From NCBI GenBank assembly GCA_035633115.1, contig DASQFN010000111.1, positions 1 to 64,000 on the forward strand: a DNA stretch of 64,000 bases. The letters are read 5' to 3'. This DNA comes from Gemmatimonadaceae bacterium (lineage in GTDB: Bacteria; Gemmatimonadota; Gemmatimonadetes; Gemmatimonadales; Gemmatimonadaceae). The notes beneath the pieces are model-generated. The model made no database searches. It had not been told where the DNA came from and saw only the letters and a list, made by a program, of their open reading frames with translations. A program made the translations under genes and the position numbers. Shown here one piece after another: positions 26,663 through 35,263 of the stretch (position 1 is the first letter of the stretch; each line of letters opens with the position of its first letter).

Positions 26663-27615
26663 CAACGTCTGCCGCCGAGCAGCTCAGTCGCATCCTCCGG
26701 ATCATTCCGGAAATCGCCGACGGTGAGGAGCACGACATCTCGGCCGTCGCGCTCAGTCTCGGCATTGAGCGCGACACTCTTCTCTCCGACCTGCGAGCGA
26801 TTGGCGAGCGCTACGGTCTGCCGGGCGGATTCGTCGAAGGCATGGAAATCTTCATCACCGCTACGACAATCTCGGCGAGGTCGGATCAGTTTCTTCGTCC
26901 GATGGGTCTCACGATCCCGGAGCTCAAGGCGCTGGAGCTGGGGCTTACGGTTCTCGAGCAGGAGCGTCCACCCGACGACAGGCCGGTGATCGACTCCGCG
27001 CGCCAACGGCTTCGCAAGCTGATCGCTCACCTACCTATAGAAGAGGGCGTCCACGAGATGCGGATGGCCGAGTTGGTGCCGAGTGACGGGCTACCATTCC
27101 TGGACGAGGTGCGGCGCGCGCTCAAGAATCGTCGCAAGGTGCGCATCAGCTACCGGAGCTCGGCCGCCACGGAGGCGAAGGGTCGCGTCATTCGTCCCTA
27201 TGGAATGGTGGCGGCGAGCGGGATGTGGTACGTCGTCGCCTACTGCGAGGCGAGCGAAGGTCTGCGCGTGTTTCGCGCGGACCGCATCGAGGACGCGACG
27301 CTGCTTGCCGATCGCTATGAGATCCCGGCCAGCTTCTCGATTCGCGAAACCCTGCGCGAGGGGCGCGCGTTGCAAACGGACACGCCGTCGGGCGGGATGA
27401 CTGTGCGCTACTCGCCCCGCGTCGCGCGGTGGATCGCCGAGCGTGAGGGAAGGGAGCTGTCGCCCGACGGGTCGCTCACCATCGAGCATCCGCTCGCCGA
27501 TGCGGAGTGGGGAGTGCGGCACGTTCTGCAATACGGGCCGGAGGCGGAAGTGCTCGAACCGCAGTCGTTGCGGGAGGAGATCGTGAGGCGGCTGGGTTCT
27601 CTTGAGGGGAAATAG
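26659..27615 (+). CDS. WYL-domain transcriptional regulator (second of pair)
   Basis: 318 residues from ATG 26659, overlapping the previous stop by four bases. SAEQLSRILRIIPEIADGEE, then VALSLGIERDTLLSDLRAIG, is a winged-helix start. The WYL core follows (KVRISYRSS, RVIRPYGMVAASGMWYVVAY, FRADRIEDATLL), and the C-terminal WCX-like domain ends the protein. The 36 codons upstream of this ATG lie inside the first WYL gene and were not used. Together with its partner it may act as a PafBC-like dimer. Its target is not shown by the sequence. Confidence 0.88.
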   Translation: MTTSAAEQLSRILRIIPEIADGEEHDISAVALSLGIERDTLLSDLRAIGERYGLPGGFVEGMEIFITATTISARSDQFLRPMGLTIPELKALELGLTVLEQERPPDDRPVIDSARQRLRKLIAHLPIEEGVHEMRMAELVPSDGLPFLDEVRRALKNRRKVRISYRSSAATEAKGRVIRPYGMVAASGMWYVVAYCEASEGLRVFRADRIEDATLLADRYEIPASFSIRETLREGRALQTDTPSGGMTVRYSPRVARWIAEREGRELSPDGSLTIEHPLADAEWGVRHVLQYGPEAEVLEPQSLREEIVRRLGSLEGK

Positions 27616-27621
27616 CTCCCG

Positions 27622-27933
27622 CTACGCTGCCCCTTTCTTCGGCGGTGCATGCAGGGCCCTCGCCACCAGTCGCGGATTCGTGGTAGCCACTCGCAGGAGA
27701 GCCAGCGCCGGACCTTCAGGCCTGCGACGCCCCTGCTCCCAGTTACGAAGCGTCGCTACGCTTACGCCTATCATCAGGGCGAACTCGGTTTGAGACTGAC
27801 CGAGCCGGGAGCGGAGGGCTTTGACGTCAGCCGGCTTGAACTTCGTCACGCGCGCTGGCTTGAGTGTTCCGCGCCGGATTGCCCCCATCTGGCGCACACT
27901 CGCGAGCAGCTCTTCGAACGCCGCAGGTTTCAC
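27622..27933 (-). CDS. HigA/NadS-type antitoxin, XRE family
   Basis: 103 residues. ADVKALRSRLGQSQTEFALM, then IGVSVATLRNWEQGRRRPEG, is a classical XRE helix-turn-helix. The N-terminal FEELLASVRQMGAI segment is found in NadS/HigA antitoxins paired with HigB-type toxins. It should bind both the toxin and the operator. The start overlaps the toxin stop by four bases (ATGA at 27930-27933), so the order is toxin first, as is usual for HigBA. Confidence 0.88.
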   Translation of the reverse strand: MKPAAFEELLASVRQMGAIRRGTLKPARVTKFKPADVKALRSRLGQSQTEFALMIGVSVATLRNWEQGRRRPEGPALALLRVATTNPRLVARALHAPPKKGAA

Positions 27934-28247
27934 TTCAATTCCTCACGGACCAGACGTGCCAAAGTTCGAATCTCATTCGCACTGAGGTCTCCCTGTTGAT
28001 TCTTGCTGTATGCGTAGAGCATGTAGAACGTTTCTTCCCGTCTCGCCCAGTAATAGATCACTCGGAGGCCGCCTCTCTGTCCTCTGCCGCTCGAAGCCCA
28101 TCGCATTTTACGAACGCCGGCGGCACCCCGAATCATGGCTCCCTGCTCCGGCCTCAGCACGAGTGCCAGCTGTAGTGCCCGGTAGGCGTCATCGGTTAGA
28201 TGCCGCTGCACCGTACGAGTGAACACTGGCATTTCGATGAATCGCAC
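27930..28247 (-). CDS. HigB/RelE-type toxin
   Basis: 105 residues. VFTRTVQRHLTDDAYRALQL, RGAAGVRKMRWA, GGLRVIYYWA and MLYAYSKNQQGDLSANEI match RelE-like toxins of the COG4737 group, which act as ribosome-dependent mRNA interferases. The LRVIYY segment and the Lys/Arg-rich strand are the usual RelE features. It is transcribed as the first gene of the pair, 11 bp downstream of a 15-bp palindrome. Confidence 0.87.
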   Translation of the reverse strand: MRFIEMPVFTRTVQRHLTDDAYRALQLALVLRPEQGAMIRGAAGVRKMRWASSGRGQRGGLRVIYYWARREETFYMLYAYSKNQQGDLSANEIRTLARLVREELK

Positions 28248-28257
28248 AGTGGACTAC

Positions 28258-28272
28258 TACGCCACTGGCGTA
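28258..28272. promoter_or_regulatory. 15-bp palindrome, probable HigBA operator
   Basis: TACGCCA-C-TGGCGTA is a perfect inverted repeat between the divergent HigBA and HicB genes. TATAAT at 28271-28276 overlaps its end, so a bound repressor would block that -10 box. Which of the two genes is controlled cannot be decided from sequence alone; the XRE antitoxin is the most likely ligand. Confidence 0.5.
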
Positions 28273-28442
28273 TAATACATAACACCGAAGCGTCGCCGGA
28301 ACAATGATTCAACCGCGTTTTGCCCCTCTAGGCCGAGCCTCCAGGGCCCTCGTTTGTCGACAACAATGATTCGTTAACGCGAGCCCAGTTTTGCCATACA
28401 CGCTTGCGTATTTCCTTATATTGCGGAGTTCCAACACGAGCC

Positions 28443-28658
28443 ATGCAAATGCGCACGTTTACGGCGGTTGTGGAGCGAGACCCGGAGTCCGGTATCTACG
28501 TTGGTTACGTACCGGGATTTCCGGGCGCACACAGTCAAGGGGCGACTCCGGAAGAGCTCCAAGGCAATTTGCGAGAAGTAATCGAGATGTTGCTTGAGGA
28601 CGGAGACCCGGAGCTCGACGGAGAATTCGTGGGGACGCAGACGATCCAAGTGGCGTAA
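28443..28658 (+). CDS. HicB-type antitoxin
   Basis: 71 residues from ATG 28443. FTAVVERDPESGIYVGYVPG, FPGAHSQGATPEELQGNL and REVIEMLLEDG form the partial-RNase-H fold of HicB antitoxins. It lacks the extra C-terminal DNA-binding domain found in longer HicB proteins. Its usual partner HicA should follow, but only a short remnant is present, so this antitoxin is an orphan here. Confidence 0.85.
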   Translation: MQMRTFTAVVERDPESGIYVGYVPGFPGAHSQGATPEELQGNLREVIEMLLEDGDPELDGEFVGTQTIQVA

Positions 28659-28663
28659 CGCCC

Positions 28664-28711
28664 TTGCCGCACATTCCCGTCCTCAAGCCCGATGAATTCC
28701 TGACGGCCTGA
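28664..28711 (+). pseudogene. remnant of a HicA toxin gene start
   Basis: Directly after the HicB stop, the frame from TTG 28664 reads LPHIPVLKPDEFLTA and stops. This resembles the N-terminus of HicA mRNA interferases of the L-P-x-x-P-V-L-K-P type that normally follow HicB. The catalytic His segment and the rest of the protein are missing. The call rests on only 15 codons. Confidence 0.5.
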
Positions 28712-28770
28712 TTGGATTGATTGTCAGACCCCCCTCATATCATTGTCTCCATACCCACGATGGAGACCTG

Positions 28771-30039
28771 ATGAAAACCTCGGTAGTTCTCGATTACCAC
28801 CTCGCAGCCGGCCGCGTCGGCTACATCGTCCGCGCGCTCCTCAAGTTCGAGGGCGATTCGACCGCGCCAACCGAGCGCATTCCGCTGAACCTCTCGCTGG
28901 TTCTCGACCGTTCCGGCTCAATGAGTGGCCACAAGCTCAGTTACGCCCGCCGGGCGGCGGCCGATCTCGTCCGCCGTCTTCGGCCGGAGGATGTGGTCAG
29001 CGTCGTGGCGTACGACGACGTTGTGACCACGGTCGCCGAGCCGCAGACTGGGGACGCGCAACGCGACCTTCCCGGTGAGATCGAAAACATCGAGTCGGGC
29101 GGCTCAACCAATCTCAGCGGTGGCTGGCTTCGCGGCCGCGAGCTCGTGGCCCGGAACGGTGGCAAAGCAATAAATCGCGTCCTTCTCATGACCGATGGAC
29201 TGGCAAACGTCGGCCTCGTCCAGCCCCCTCAACTCGTCGGCCTCTGCACGAATGGTCTCGAGAACGGAATCACCACTTCCACGATCGGTTTCGGCGAGGA
29301 CTATGACGAGGACCTCCTTCGCGGAATGGCGGAAGCAGGTGGTGGGCACAGTTACTACATCGAGAACCCAGATCAGGCCCCCGGTGTCTTCGAGGAAGAG
29401 ATCGAAGGACTGCTCAGCCTCGCCGCGCAGAACATCGAGGTGAAGATCGCGCCCGAGCAATCGGTGGAACTCGTCAACATTCACAACAACTACCCGTCGC
29501 ACGGCGCTGCCGACGGAATCACCGTCGCACTCGGCGACCTCTACGCGCGTGAGCCCAAGTCGCTCCTGATCGAGTTCTTCGTCGATGGACTTCAGGATCA
29601 GGGCACGAGAGAGATTGCACGGATCAAGGCAACCGCCGATGTACTCACTACCGGCGGCGGAGTGGAGCGGCAGGAGATCAGTGTTCCCGTTTCCGCGAGT
29701 CTCGACGGCGAAGGAGCTCCTGAGCCCGAGATCGAGCGAACGCAACTGTTGCTCGATGCAGCGAAAGCACGTGAAGAGGCGAGGGAGCGTGGACGCCGAG
29801 GAGATTTCGATGGCGCGGCTGACTTGCTGATGGAGATGAACGTCGCCTGCATGGCGTCGCCGGAGCTGGGTGCAGTCGTCGCCGAGCAAGCTGCAGATCT
29901 GTCCGCAATGGCAGACAAGTACAGGGCGCGGGACGTTTCAAGCGCTGACGAGAAGTACCTCTATCAGCGAGCCTACAACGCACGCCGCGGAAAGGCGCAG
30001 TACGAGGAGAAGATTTCGCGACAGCGCAAGAAGAAGTAA
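28771..30039 (+). CDS. von Willebrand factor A domain protein
   Basis: 422 residues from ATG 28771 with GGAGA upstream. The VWA domain has an intact MIDAS: LVLDRSGSMSG (D-x-S-x-S), a conserved Thr in the GGSTNLSGG stretch, and MTDGLAN. The region after it (FEEEIEGLLSLAAQNIEVKI) is typical of YfbK/CoxE-like VWA proteins. The C-terminal 100 residues are helical and charged. There is no signal peptide or membrane segment, so it should be cytosolic, probably a metal-dependent scaffold. A decayed copy of its 3' end lies at 19.9 kb. It is followed after 12 bp by a small membrane protein gene. Confidence 0.88.
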   Translation: MKTSVVLDYHLAAGRVGYIVRALLKFEGDSTAPTERIPLNLSLVLDRSGSMSGHKLSYARRAAADLVRRLRPEDVVSVVAYDDVVTTVAEPQTGDAQRDLPGEIENIESGGSTNLSGGWLRGRELVARNGGKAINRVLLMTDGLANVGLVQPPQLVGLCTNGLENGITTSTIGFGEDYDEDLLRGMAEAGGGHSYYIENPDQAPGVFEEEIEGLLSLAAQNIEVKIAPEQSVELVNIHNNYPSHGAADGITVALGDLYAREPKSLLIEFFVDGLQDQGTREIARIKATADVLTTGGGVERQEISVPVSASLDGEGAPEPEIERTQLLLDAAKAREEARERGRRGDFDGAADLLMEMNVACMASPELGAVVAEQAADLSAMADKYRARDVSSADEKYLYQRAYNARRGKAQYEEKISRQRKKK

Positions 30040-30051
30040 CGTTAGGTCACC

Positions 30052-30267
30052 ATGCGGCCACTAGGCATCGTCGGCATCCTCCTCATCCTCGCCGGCGCGG
30101 CGGTGCTCGCGCTCCGCGGCGTCAGCTACACGAAGGAGCGTCAATCCGTTCAAGTCGGTCCGCTCGGAATCACGGCTGAACGAAAAGGCTTCATCCCGCC
30201 GGTTGTTGGTCTCGCCGCCATCATAGTCGGCGGCGTTTTGGTGTTCAGCGCGCGCCGGCGCGGCTAA
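30052..30267 (+). CDS. small two-helix membrane protein (copy 1)
   Basis: 71 residues with two hydrophobic segments: about 5-22 (GIVGILLILAGAAVLAL) and 48-65 (VVGLAAIIVGGVLVF). A conserved-looking GVSYTKERQSVQVGPLGITA loop lies between them. It resembles small DUF3185-like membrane proteins, but no function is known. A second copy at 36483 is identical at about 58 of 71 positions. It lies just after the VWA gene and may be co-transcribed with it. Confidence 0.75.
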   Translation: MRPLGIVGILLILAGAAVLALRGVSYTKERQSVQVGPLGITAERKGFIPPVVGLAAIIVGGVLVFSARRRG

Positions 30268-30328
30268 TTGCCGACAAGATGGTCCCGTCTACTACAATGC
30301 GTCGTAGGTCGGCTCCCGCCTGAATGCC

Positions 30329-30628
30329 TTAGCACTTAACACGCGTGAGCCATGTCTTCGGATGACGATGGCCGTGAATAACACCAACGATGCTGATTAC
30401 GGTCGGAAATACTTTGTAGTAAACGGCATATGGAAAATGCCGGAGTAGAGCGCGCCGAAGACGCCCATGAACGAGCGGATACTGTTCCGGTGCGTTAGAA
30501 ATCAGCGAGATCGCTTCATCAGCGGCGTCGAGAAAGCGTTGTGCCGCATCAGGCGAATGCTGCAGGTACCAGGCGTAGGCGGCTTCAATCTCGCTTCGCG
30601 CGAGCTTCCGAACGCGAAGCCGGCGCAC
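30329..30628 (-). CDS. ParE/RelE-family toxin
   Basis: 99 residues. LARSEIEAAYAWYLQHSPDA, AAQRFLDAADEAI, LRRALLRHFPYAVYYKV and VIGVIHGHRHPKTW match the ParE/RelE fold (PF05016). It is probably a toxin acting on gyrase or translation. It starts one base after the stop of the antitoxin gene, so the pair is one transcript with the antitoxin first. Confidence 0.88.
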   Translation of the reverse strand: MRRLRVRKLARSEIEAAYAWYLQHSPDAAQRFLDAADEAISLISNAPEQYPLVHGRLRRALLRHFPYAVYYKVFPTVISIVGVIHGHRHPKTWLTRVKC

Positions 30629-30847
30629 TTACCGAGGTTTTTTCGCGAGACCCTTCTTAATCTCTGACCACGAATCCCCGGCCCCAGGATCGGAGTCTGC
30701 CTCGGTCTCGCGGCGATCGAGTTCGGCCGCGAGCGCGGCGGTTATCGGTGCTGCCTTCGCGGGATCCAAACTGTCCCACAGCCGACCCATGAGTTCGATC
30801 CGCTCTTCGGCGGTCAGTTTGTCAACTGGGAGTGCGCGTGATGCCAT
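30629..30847 (-). CDS. addiction-module antitoxin (Unstab_antitox type)
   Basis: 72 residues. MASRALPVDKLTAEERIELM, GRLWDSLDP and TAALAAELDRRETE follow the PF09720 pattern of antitoxins paired with ParE/RelE toxins. The C-terminus (SWSEIKKGLAKK) carries the toxin-binding helix. A broken copy of its first 19 codons is fused to sulfatase copy B at 25.4 kb. Confidence 0.87.
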   Translation of the reverse strand: MASRALPVDKLTAEERIELMGRLWDSLDPAKAAPITAALAAELDRRETEADSDPGAGDSWSEIKKGLAKKPR

Positions 30848-30929
30848 ACATCGAACTTGCCTAAGCGATTCCTGGAGCGCAACCGTCGATGCAGGCGAAG
30901 CATGTCTCGTTCACATCGCGCGGAGTGGC

Positions 30930-32627
30930 ATGGCGTCAAATCACGCGTCCGGGCCGATGGCGCCGCCATCACGGGCGCTGCACATTCGATGGGTGCGCAC
31001 ACTTCGGCACCTCGCTCCGGCGCTGATCGTAACAGCAATTTGCATTTTCGGAGGCTCGAGCGCTGCGAATGGGCAGACACGCCCAAACGTCGTCTTCCTC
31101 ATGTCCGACGACCACGCTGCGCATGCGATCTCGGCCTACCAGAAATACCTGAGGTACGGGGCCCACCTTTCTCGGACACCGAATCTCGACCGCCTCGCCC
31201 GCTCCGGGATGCTGTTCGTCAATTCCTTCGTCACGAATTCCATCTGCGGGCCGGCGCGCGCGACCGTGCTCACCGGCCAGTACGGACACCTGAACGGTGT
31301 GATGACCAACACCGAGTCGCTCCATCCCACCACCGTGACCTTCCCGCGGCTGATGCAGGCGGCGGGATATCAGACCGCACTCTTCGGTAAATGGCACCTC
31401 AAGACGCAGCCTGTTGGGTTCGACCGATACGAAATCCTTAGCGGTCAGGGACCGTACTACAATCCCGTTCTCTACAAATCCGCGAGCGACAGCACTCGCT
31501 ACATGGGATACACTCTCGACATAGCCACCGGCCTCGCACTGGACTGGCTGCGCAACGGCCGCGCAAAGGATCGCCCCTTCCTCCTGATGCTCACCTTCAA
31601 CGCCCCGCACCGGTGGTGGGATCCGGGACCGAATCAGCTCGCGCTCTACCGCGATACACTGTTCGCTGAGCCGCCAACGTTCTGGGATTCGGCGGGCGGA
31701 CGCGCGTCGCCGGCGAAAGATCCGGAGATGAAGATCGGCCTCGATCTCGTCCCACGCGATCTCAAGCTCGCCGATCCGACGAATCTCACACCCGAGCAGC
31801 TCGCGACCTACAAAGGAGCTTACGCGAAAGAAAACGCCGCTCTCCGTAGCGCGAATCTTACCGGCGACGCGCTCACCAAATGGAAATACCAGCGCTTCAT
31901 CGCCGACTACATGCGCGTCGTCTCCGCACTCGACGAACAGGTCGGCAAAGTCCTCGACGCACTCGATGCCGCCGGTCTCTCAAAGAACACTGTCGTCGTC
32001 TACACCTCTGACCAGGGCTTCTTCCTCGGCGACCACGGCTGGTTCGACAAGCGATGGATGTATGAGGAATCGCTGCGCACACCGCTGATCGTCCGCTGGC
32101 CGGGCGTCGTGAAGCCCGCGTCGAGCAACACGGATCTCGTGATGAATCTCGACCTGGCCGAGACGTTTCTCGAAATCGCGGGCGCAAAAGTGCCGGCATC
32201 GATGCAGGGCACCAGCATCGTCCCTCTTCTCAAGGGCAGAGCTCCAAAGAACTGGCGCGACGCGATCTACTACCAGTACTTCGAGTATCCCGGCTGGCAC
32301 GCGGTGCGTCGCCAGTACGGCGTGCGCACGAAACAGCACAAGCTCATTCACTACTATGAGATAGGCGAATGGGAGCTGTTCGACCTCGCCCGCGATCCGG
32401 AGGAGCTGCGCAACCTCTATGGCGACAATAAATACGCGCCGGTCGTCACGCAGATGAAACGCAAGCTCGATGCTCTGAGGCGACAGTACGCCGTCCCCGC
32501 GAAGGATCCCTCCCCGTACTATCCGTGGGAGCTGCCGCCCGAGTATCGCCGTCGGGGAACGCCTGGAAGCACGCGAACCTCGGGCATCACGCCGCCAAAC
32601 TCACACGCGGCCCACCACCCCGAATAA
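30930..32627 (+). CDS. secreted sulfatase (intact copy)
   Basis: About 565 residues from ATG 30930 with GGAG upstream; ATG 30957 is an alternative. A signal peptide (LAPALIVTAICIFGGSSAANGQ) targets it to the periplasm. The core has NVVFLMSDDH (metal ligands), the formylglycine motif CGPAR within SICGPARATVLTGQYGHLNG, GKWHLK, and DQGFFLGDHGWFDKRWMYEE near the C-terminal half. The last part (LIHYYEIGEWELFDLARDPE) is the DUF4976 end. It is a type I sulfatase of the COG3119 group that hydrolyses sulfate esters, probably on a polysaccharide. Two truncated copies lie upstream. Confidence 0.93.
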   Translation: MASNHASGPMAPPSRALHIRWVRTLRHLAPALIVTAICIFGGSSAANGQTRPNVVFLMSDDHAAHAISAYQKYLRYGAHLSRTPNLDRLARSGMLFVNSFVTNSICGPARATVLTGQYGHLNGVMTNTESLHPTTVTFPRLMQAAGYQTALFGKWHLKTQPVGFDRYEILSGQGPYYNPVLYKSASDSTRYMGYTLDIATGLALDWLRNGRAKDRPFLLMLTFNAPHRWWDPGPNQLALYRDTLFAEPPTFWDSAGGRASPAKDPEMKIGLDLVPRDLKLADPTNLTPEQLATYKGAYAKENAALRSANLTGDALTKWKYQRFIADYMRVVSALDEQVGKVLDALDAAGLSKNTVVVYTSDQGFFLGDHGWFDKRWMYEESLRTPLIVRWPGVVKPASSNTDLVMNLDLAETFLEIAGAKVPASMQGTSIVPLLKGRAPKNWRDAIYYQYFEYPGWHAVRRQYGVRTKQHKLIHYYEIGEWELFDLARDPEELRNLYGDNKYAPVVTQMKRKLDALRRQYAVPAKDPSPYYPWELPPEYRRRGTPGSTRTSGITPPNSHAAHHPE

Positions 32628-32837
32628 GGTCTGGCCCACCCATATCGCATCCAGCGCGCGCGGGTGGGCAGGGAGGTCCGTTCCCCCGTCTCCAAGGCCG
32701 TTTCTGGCCCAATCCGGCGTCCGGAAGCCGCGACCAACCACCCTCTTATTCACGCGCTTCAGTGGCGGCAGAAAAATCTCCTGTCTCAACCATGTACCGG
32801 GGCGTATTTTGTCCGCCGGACCACTCCCCCCAAGGAA

Positions 32838-34787
32838 ATGACCGAAACACCAGAAACGCCCGAAAAGCCGTTCGAAGAACAGCTGAAGTCCTCTCTTTCC
32901 CACGCCTACGACATCGAGCGCGAGCTCGGCGGCGGAGGAATGAGCCGAGTGTTCGTGGCGACCGACCGGCTGCTCGGCCGAAAGATCGTCATCAAGCTCC
33001 TCTCACCCGAGCTCATCGAAAGCGTCAACCGCGCGCGATTCCGCCGCGAGATTCAGGTCGCCGCACAGCTTCAGCATCCCCACATCGTCACGCTCCTCTC
33101 GGCCGGCGAAGACGGTAACCTCGTTTACTACACGATGCCGTTCATCGAAGGAGAGTCCCTCAAGTCCGCTGTCGAGCAGAAAGGGCCGCTGGGGGTCAAA
33201 GAGGTGATCAGGGTTCTCTACGATGTGACCGATGCCCTTTCGTATGCGCATGCGCGGGGCGTCGTTCACCGTGACATCAAGCCGGCCAATATTCTTCGGT
33301 CGGGCGCTCATTCGCTGGTCACCGACTTCGGAGTAGCCAAAGCTCTTAATGCCGCCATGTCGTCGTCGCCAATGACCTCCACGGGAATGGCGATCGGCAC
33401 TCCGGCGTACATGGCGCCTGAACAACTCGCGGGCGATCCGACGGCTGATCATCGCATCGACATTTACGCGGTCGGATTGCTTGCATACGAGCTTCTTGCG
33501 GGGAAATCGCCGTTCTGGGCGGCGACACCCATGGCACAGATGGCAGCTCTCCTGACCCTGAATCCGAAGCCGCTGAATGAGATCCGAAGCGATGTTCCGA
33601 AGAAGCTTTCGTCGGTCATCATGTCCTGCCTCGAGAAAGACCCGAACGACCGACCGCCGACAGCAGAGGCCCTGATGCACCTGCTCGACGGCATTGCGAC
33701 AATGTCCGGCGAAATCAGAACGAGAGAGCACAAGGTTCCAACGGACGAGCACAAGGTCCGTGCGAAAACGCAGAAGGTTCGCACGAGAGAGGAAAAGGAG
33801 CGGGCGAAGGGGCGCACTGCCCCCGTCCCGGTCCCGGTGCCGTTCTTCGTCGAAGGCGAAGGTGAAGAGAGGCCGCCCGAAAAGAGTCGCCGCGGATTGC
33901 TGATTGGCGCACTCGCCGTGCTGCTCCTCGCGGCGACGGGTGCGGGCGCGATGCTCTTCTCGCGCAACGCGAAGAAGTCCGAGGCGGCGTCCGCCGATGG
34001 ACAGAAGTCGGCCCTTGCTGCCGGACAGACGGCGGCGACGTCCGGCGCTGGGGCGGCCGGCGTGGGGGCGCCCGGGACTGCCGCATCAGGAGTCGCTGCG
34101 AACGCGCCTGCCGCTCCGCCGGTCTTTACCCGCGTCGATTCTCTCGCGATCGCCGAAGCGGTGAAAAAAGCCCTCGCTCAGGCGGCGGCGGCAGCACCGA
34201 AGGGTGCTGGTAAGACCACAATCAACACGGACTCCCTGAGGCAGGTCGCGCAGCGCCGAGCGACTGATTCCATCGCGGCCGTAAAAGTGGCGGCCGCTGC
34301 AGCTGTTGCAGCTGCTGCCCCCGTCGCAGCGCCTGCCGCGGCGCCTGTCACGCCGGTAGCCCGCGTGCCGGGGAAACAAAGGCTCGCGATAGCCGATGCC
34401 CGCGTGAGCACAGACCAACCGGAATTCAACTCATTCTCTCGCGCCCTGGTGGACGCGCTGCGCAGTGCACTCGGCGGCAAGGAAGCATTCGCCCTGGTAG
34501 ACCAGGATGAAGTGCGGGGCGTTCTCGGCCGTACTTCGTCGCGCGACGAGGCGACAGGAATTCTTCAGCCCGACGCCATGGTCACATTTGGCTTCGCCGG
34601 CACTGGAGAGACGGTCACCATCAACGTCACCGTCCGGGACCTGAGAAGCGGCTCGACCTACGGGATGCGCGCGATATCCGCCAAGGTGATGCCGGCGTAT
34701 CCGCAGTACTATCTCGATCCGATCGTTCAGGCTGTGGTGAAGAGGCTCGACGAATTGTCGCGCGCACCAACGATCGGCAAGCGCTGA
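32838..34787 (+). CDS. membrane Ser/Thr protein kinase
   Basis: 649 residues from ATG 32838. The Hanks-type kinase domain spans residues 25-285: ELGGGGMSR, K53, HRDIKPAN near 144, DFGVAKA, GTPAYMAPEQ. Then comes a Lys/Arg/Glu linker with repeated HKV(P/R) units, one membrane helix (GLLIGALAVLLLAATGAGAM), an Ala-rich stretch, and an extracytoplasmic region (FALVDQDEVRGVLG) resembling a FlgO/TolB-N-like domain. The frame upstream to 32664 was not used, since there is no RBS and the composition differs. The kinase probably transmits an envelope signal. Confidence 0.92.
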   Translation: MTETPETPEKPFEEQLKSSLSHAYDIERELGGGGMSRVFVATDRLLGRKIVIKLLSPELIESVNRARFRREIQVAAQLQHPHIVTLLSAGEDGNLVYYTMPFIEGESLKSAVEQKGPLGVKEVIRVLYDVTDALSYAHARGVVHRDIKPANILRSGAHSLVTDFGVAKALNAAMSSSPMTSTGMAIGTPAYMAPEQLAGDPTADHRIDIYAVGLLAYELLAGKSPFWAATPMAQMAALLTLNPKPLNEIRSDVPKKLSSVIMSCLEKDPNDRPPTAEALMHLLDGIATMSGEIRTREHKVPTDEHKVRAKTQKVRTREEKERAKGRTAPVPVPVPFFVEGEGEERPPEKSRRGLLIGALAVLLLAATGAGAMLFSRNAKKSEAASADGQKSALAAGQTAATSGAGAAGVGAPGTAASGVAANAPAAPPVFTRVDSLAIAEAVKKALAQAAAAAPKGAGKTTINTDSLRQVAQRRATDSIAAVKVAAAAAVAAAAPVAAPAAAPVTPVARVPGKQRLAIADARVSTDQPEFNSFSRALVDALRSALGGKEAFALVDQDEVRGVLGRTSSRDEATGILQPDAMVTFGFAGTGETVTINVTVRDLRSGSTYGMRAISAKVMPAYPQYYLDPIVQAVVKRLDELSRAPTIGKR

Positions 34788-34910
34788 GACGGTGGCAGGT
34801 GAGGTACGAGCAATAATCCCTGAAACCTCACCTGCGTCCTCGCAACCTCGGCTCCTTTTCGCCTCGCACCAGTGTTTTTCGCCGTTGACCTAGAGGCGCC
34901 GACTGGACAG

Positions 34911-34941
34911 TAGGGCGTACATTTAATTAATGTACACCCTA
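34911..34941. promoter_or_regulatory. inverted repeat, probable antitoxin operator
   Basis: TAGGGCGTACATT-TAATT-AATGTACACCCTA is an inverted repeat with 13-bp arms and a single mismatch. It ends 10 bp before the start of the antitoxin gene. The position and size fit an autoregulatory site for a VapB-type ribbon-helix-helix protein. Confidence 0.7.
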
Positions 34942-34951
34942 CATTAATCAA

Positions 34952-35263
34952 GTGGCCGTGTCCAGCGACGACAGCAAGACGAAGGTGCGCGAGCCGGTGC
35001 AGGTGTATCTCACGTCCAGCGATCGAAAGCTCCTGCGCGAGGTTGCCGCCGCCGCGGGTCTGTCCGGTGCGGAAGTGCTCCGGCGAGGGCTTCGCCGCAT
35101 GGCGGGCGAGATCCTCGGCGAGCGGAGCCCGGCAATGCAGCTCCTCGAGGAGATGAACGCGGCTGACTGGCCCGCGAGCATGCCAGGGGACGTGGCCGTC
35201 AATCACGATCGCTATCTCGCGGAGGCCTACGTCGCGCCGAGAGGAAAGCGCGGGCGCAAATAA
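34952..35263 (+). CDS. VapB-like ribbon-helix-helix antitoxin
   Basis: 103 residues from GTG. VREPVQVYLTSSDRKLLREV, then AAAAGLSGAEVLRRGLRRM, is a ribbon-helix-helix fold. The rest (LEEMNAADWPASM, then NHDRYLAEAYV) is the toxin-wrapping tail. It stops one base before the PIN-domain gene (TAA then ATG), so both are one unit. The DNA palindrome just upstream is its likely operator. Confidence 0.82.
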   Translation: MAVSSDDSKTKVREPVQVYLTSSDRKLLREVAAAAGLSGAEVLRRGLRRMAGEILGERSPAMQLLEEMNAADWPASMPGDVAVNHDRYLAEAYVAPRGKRGRK

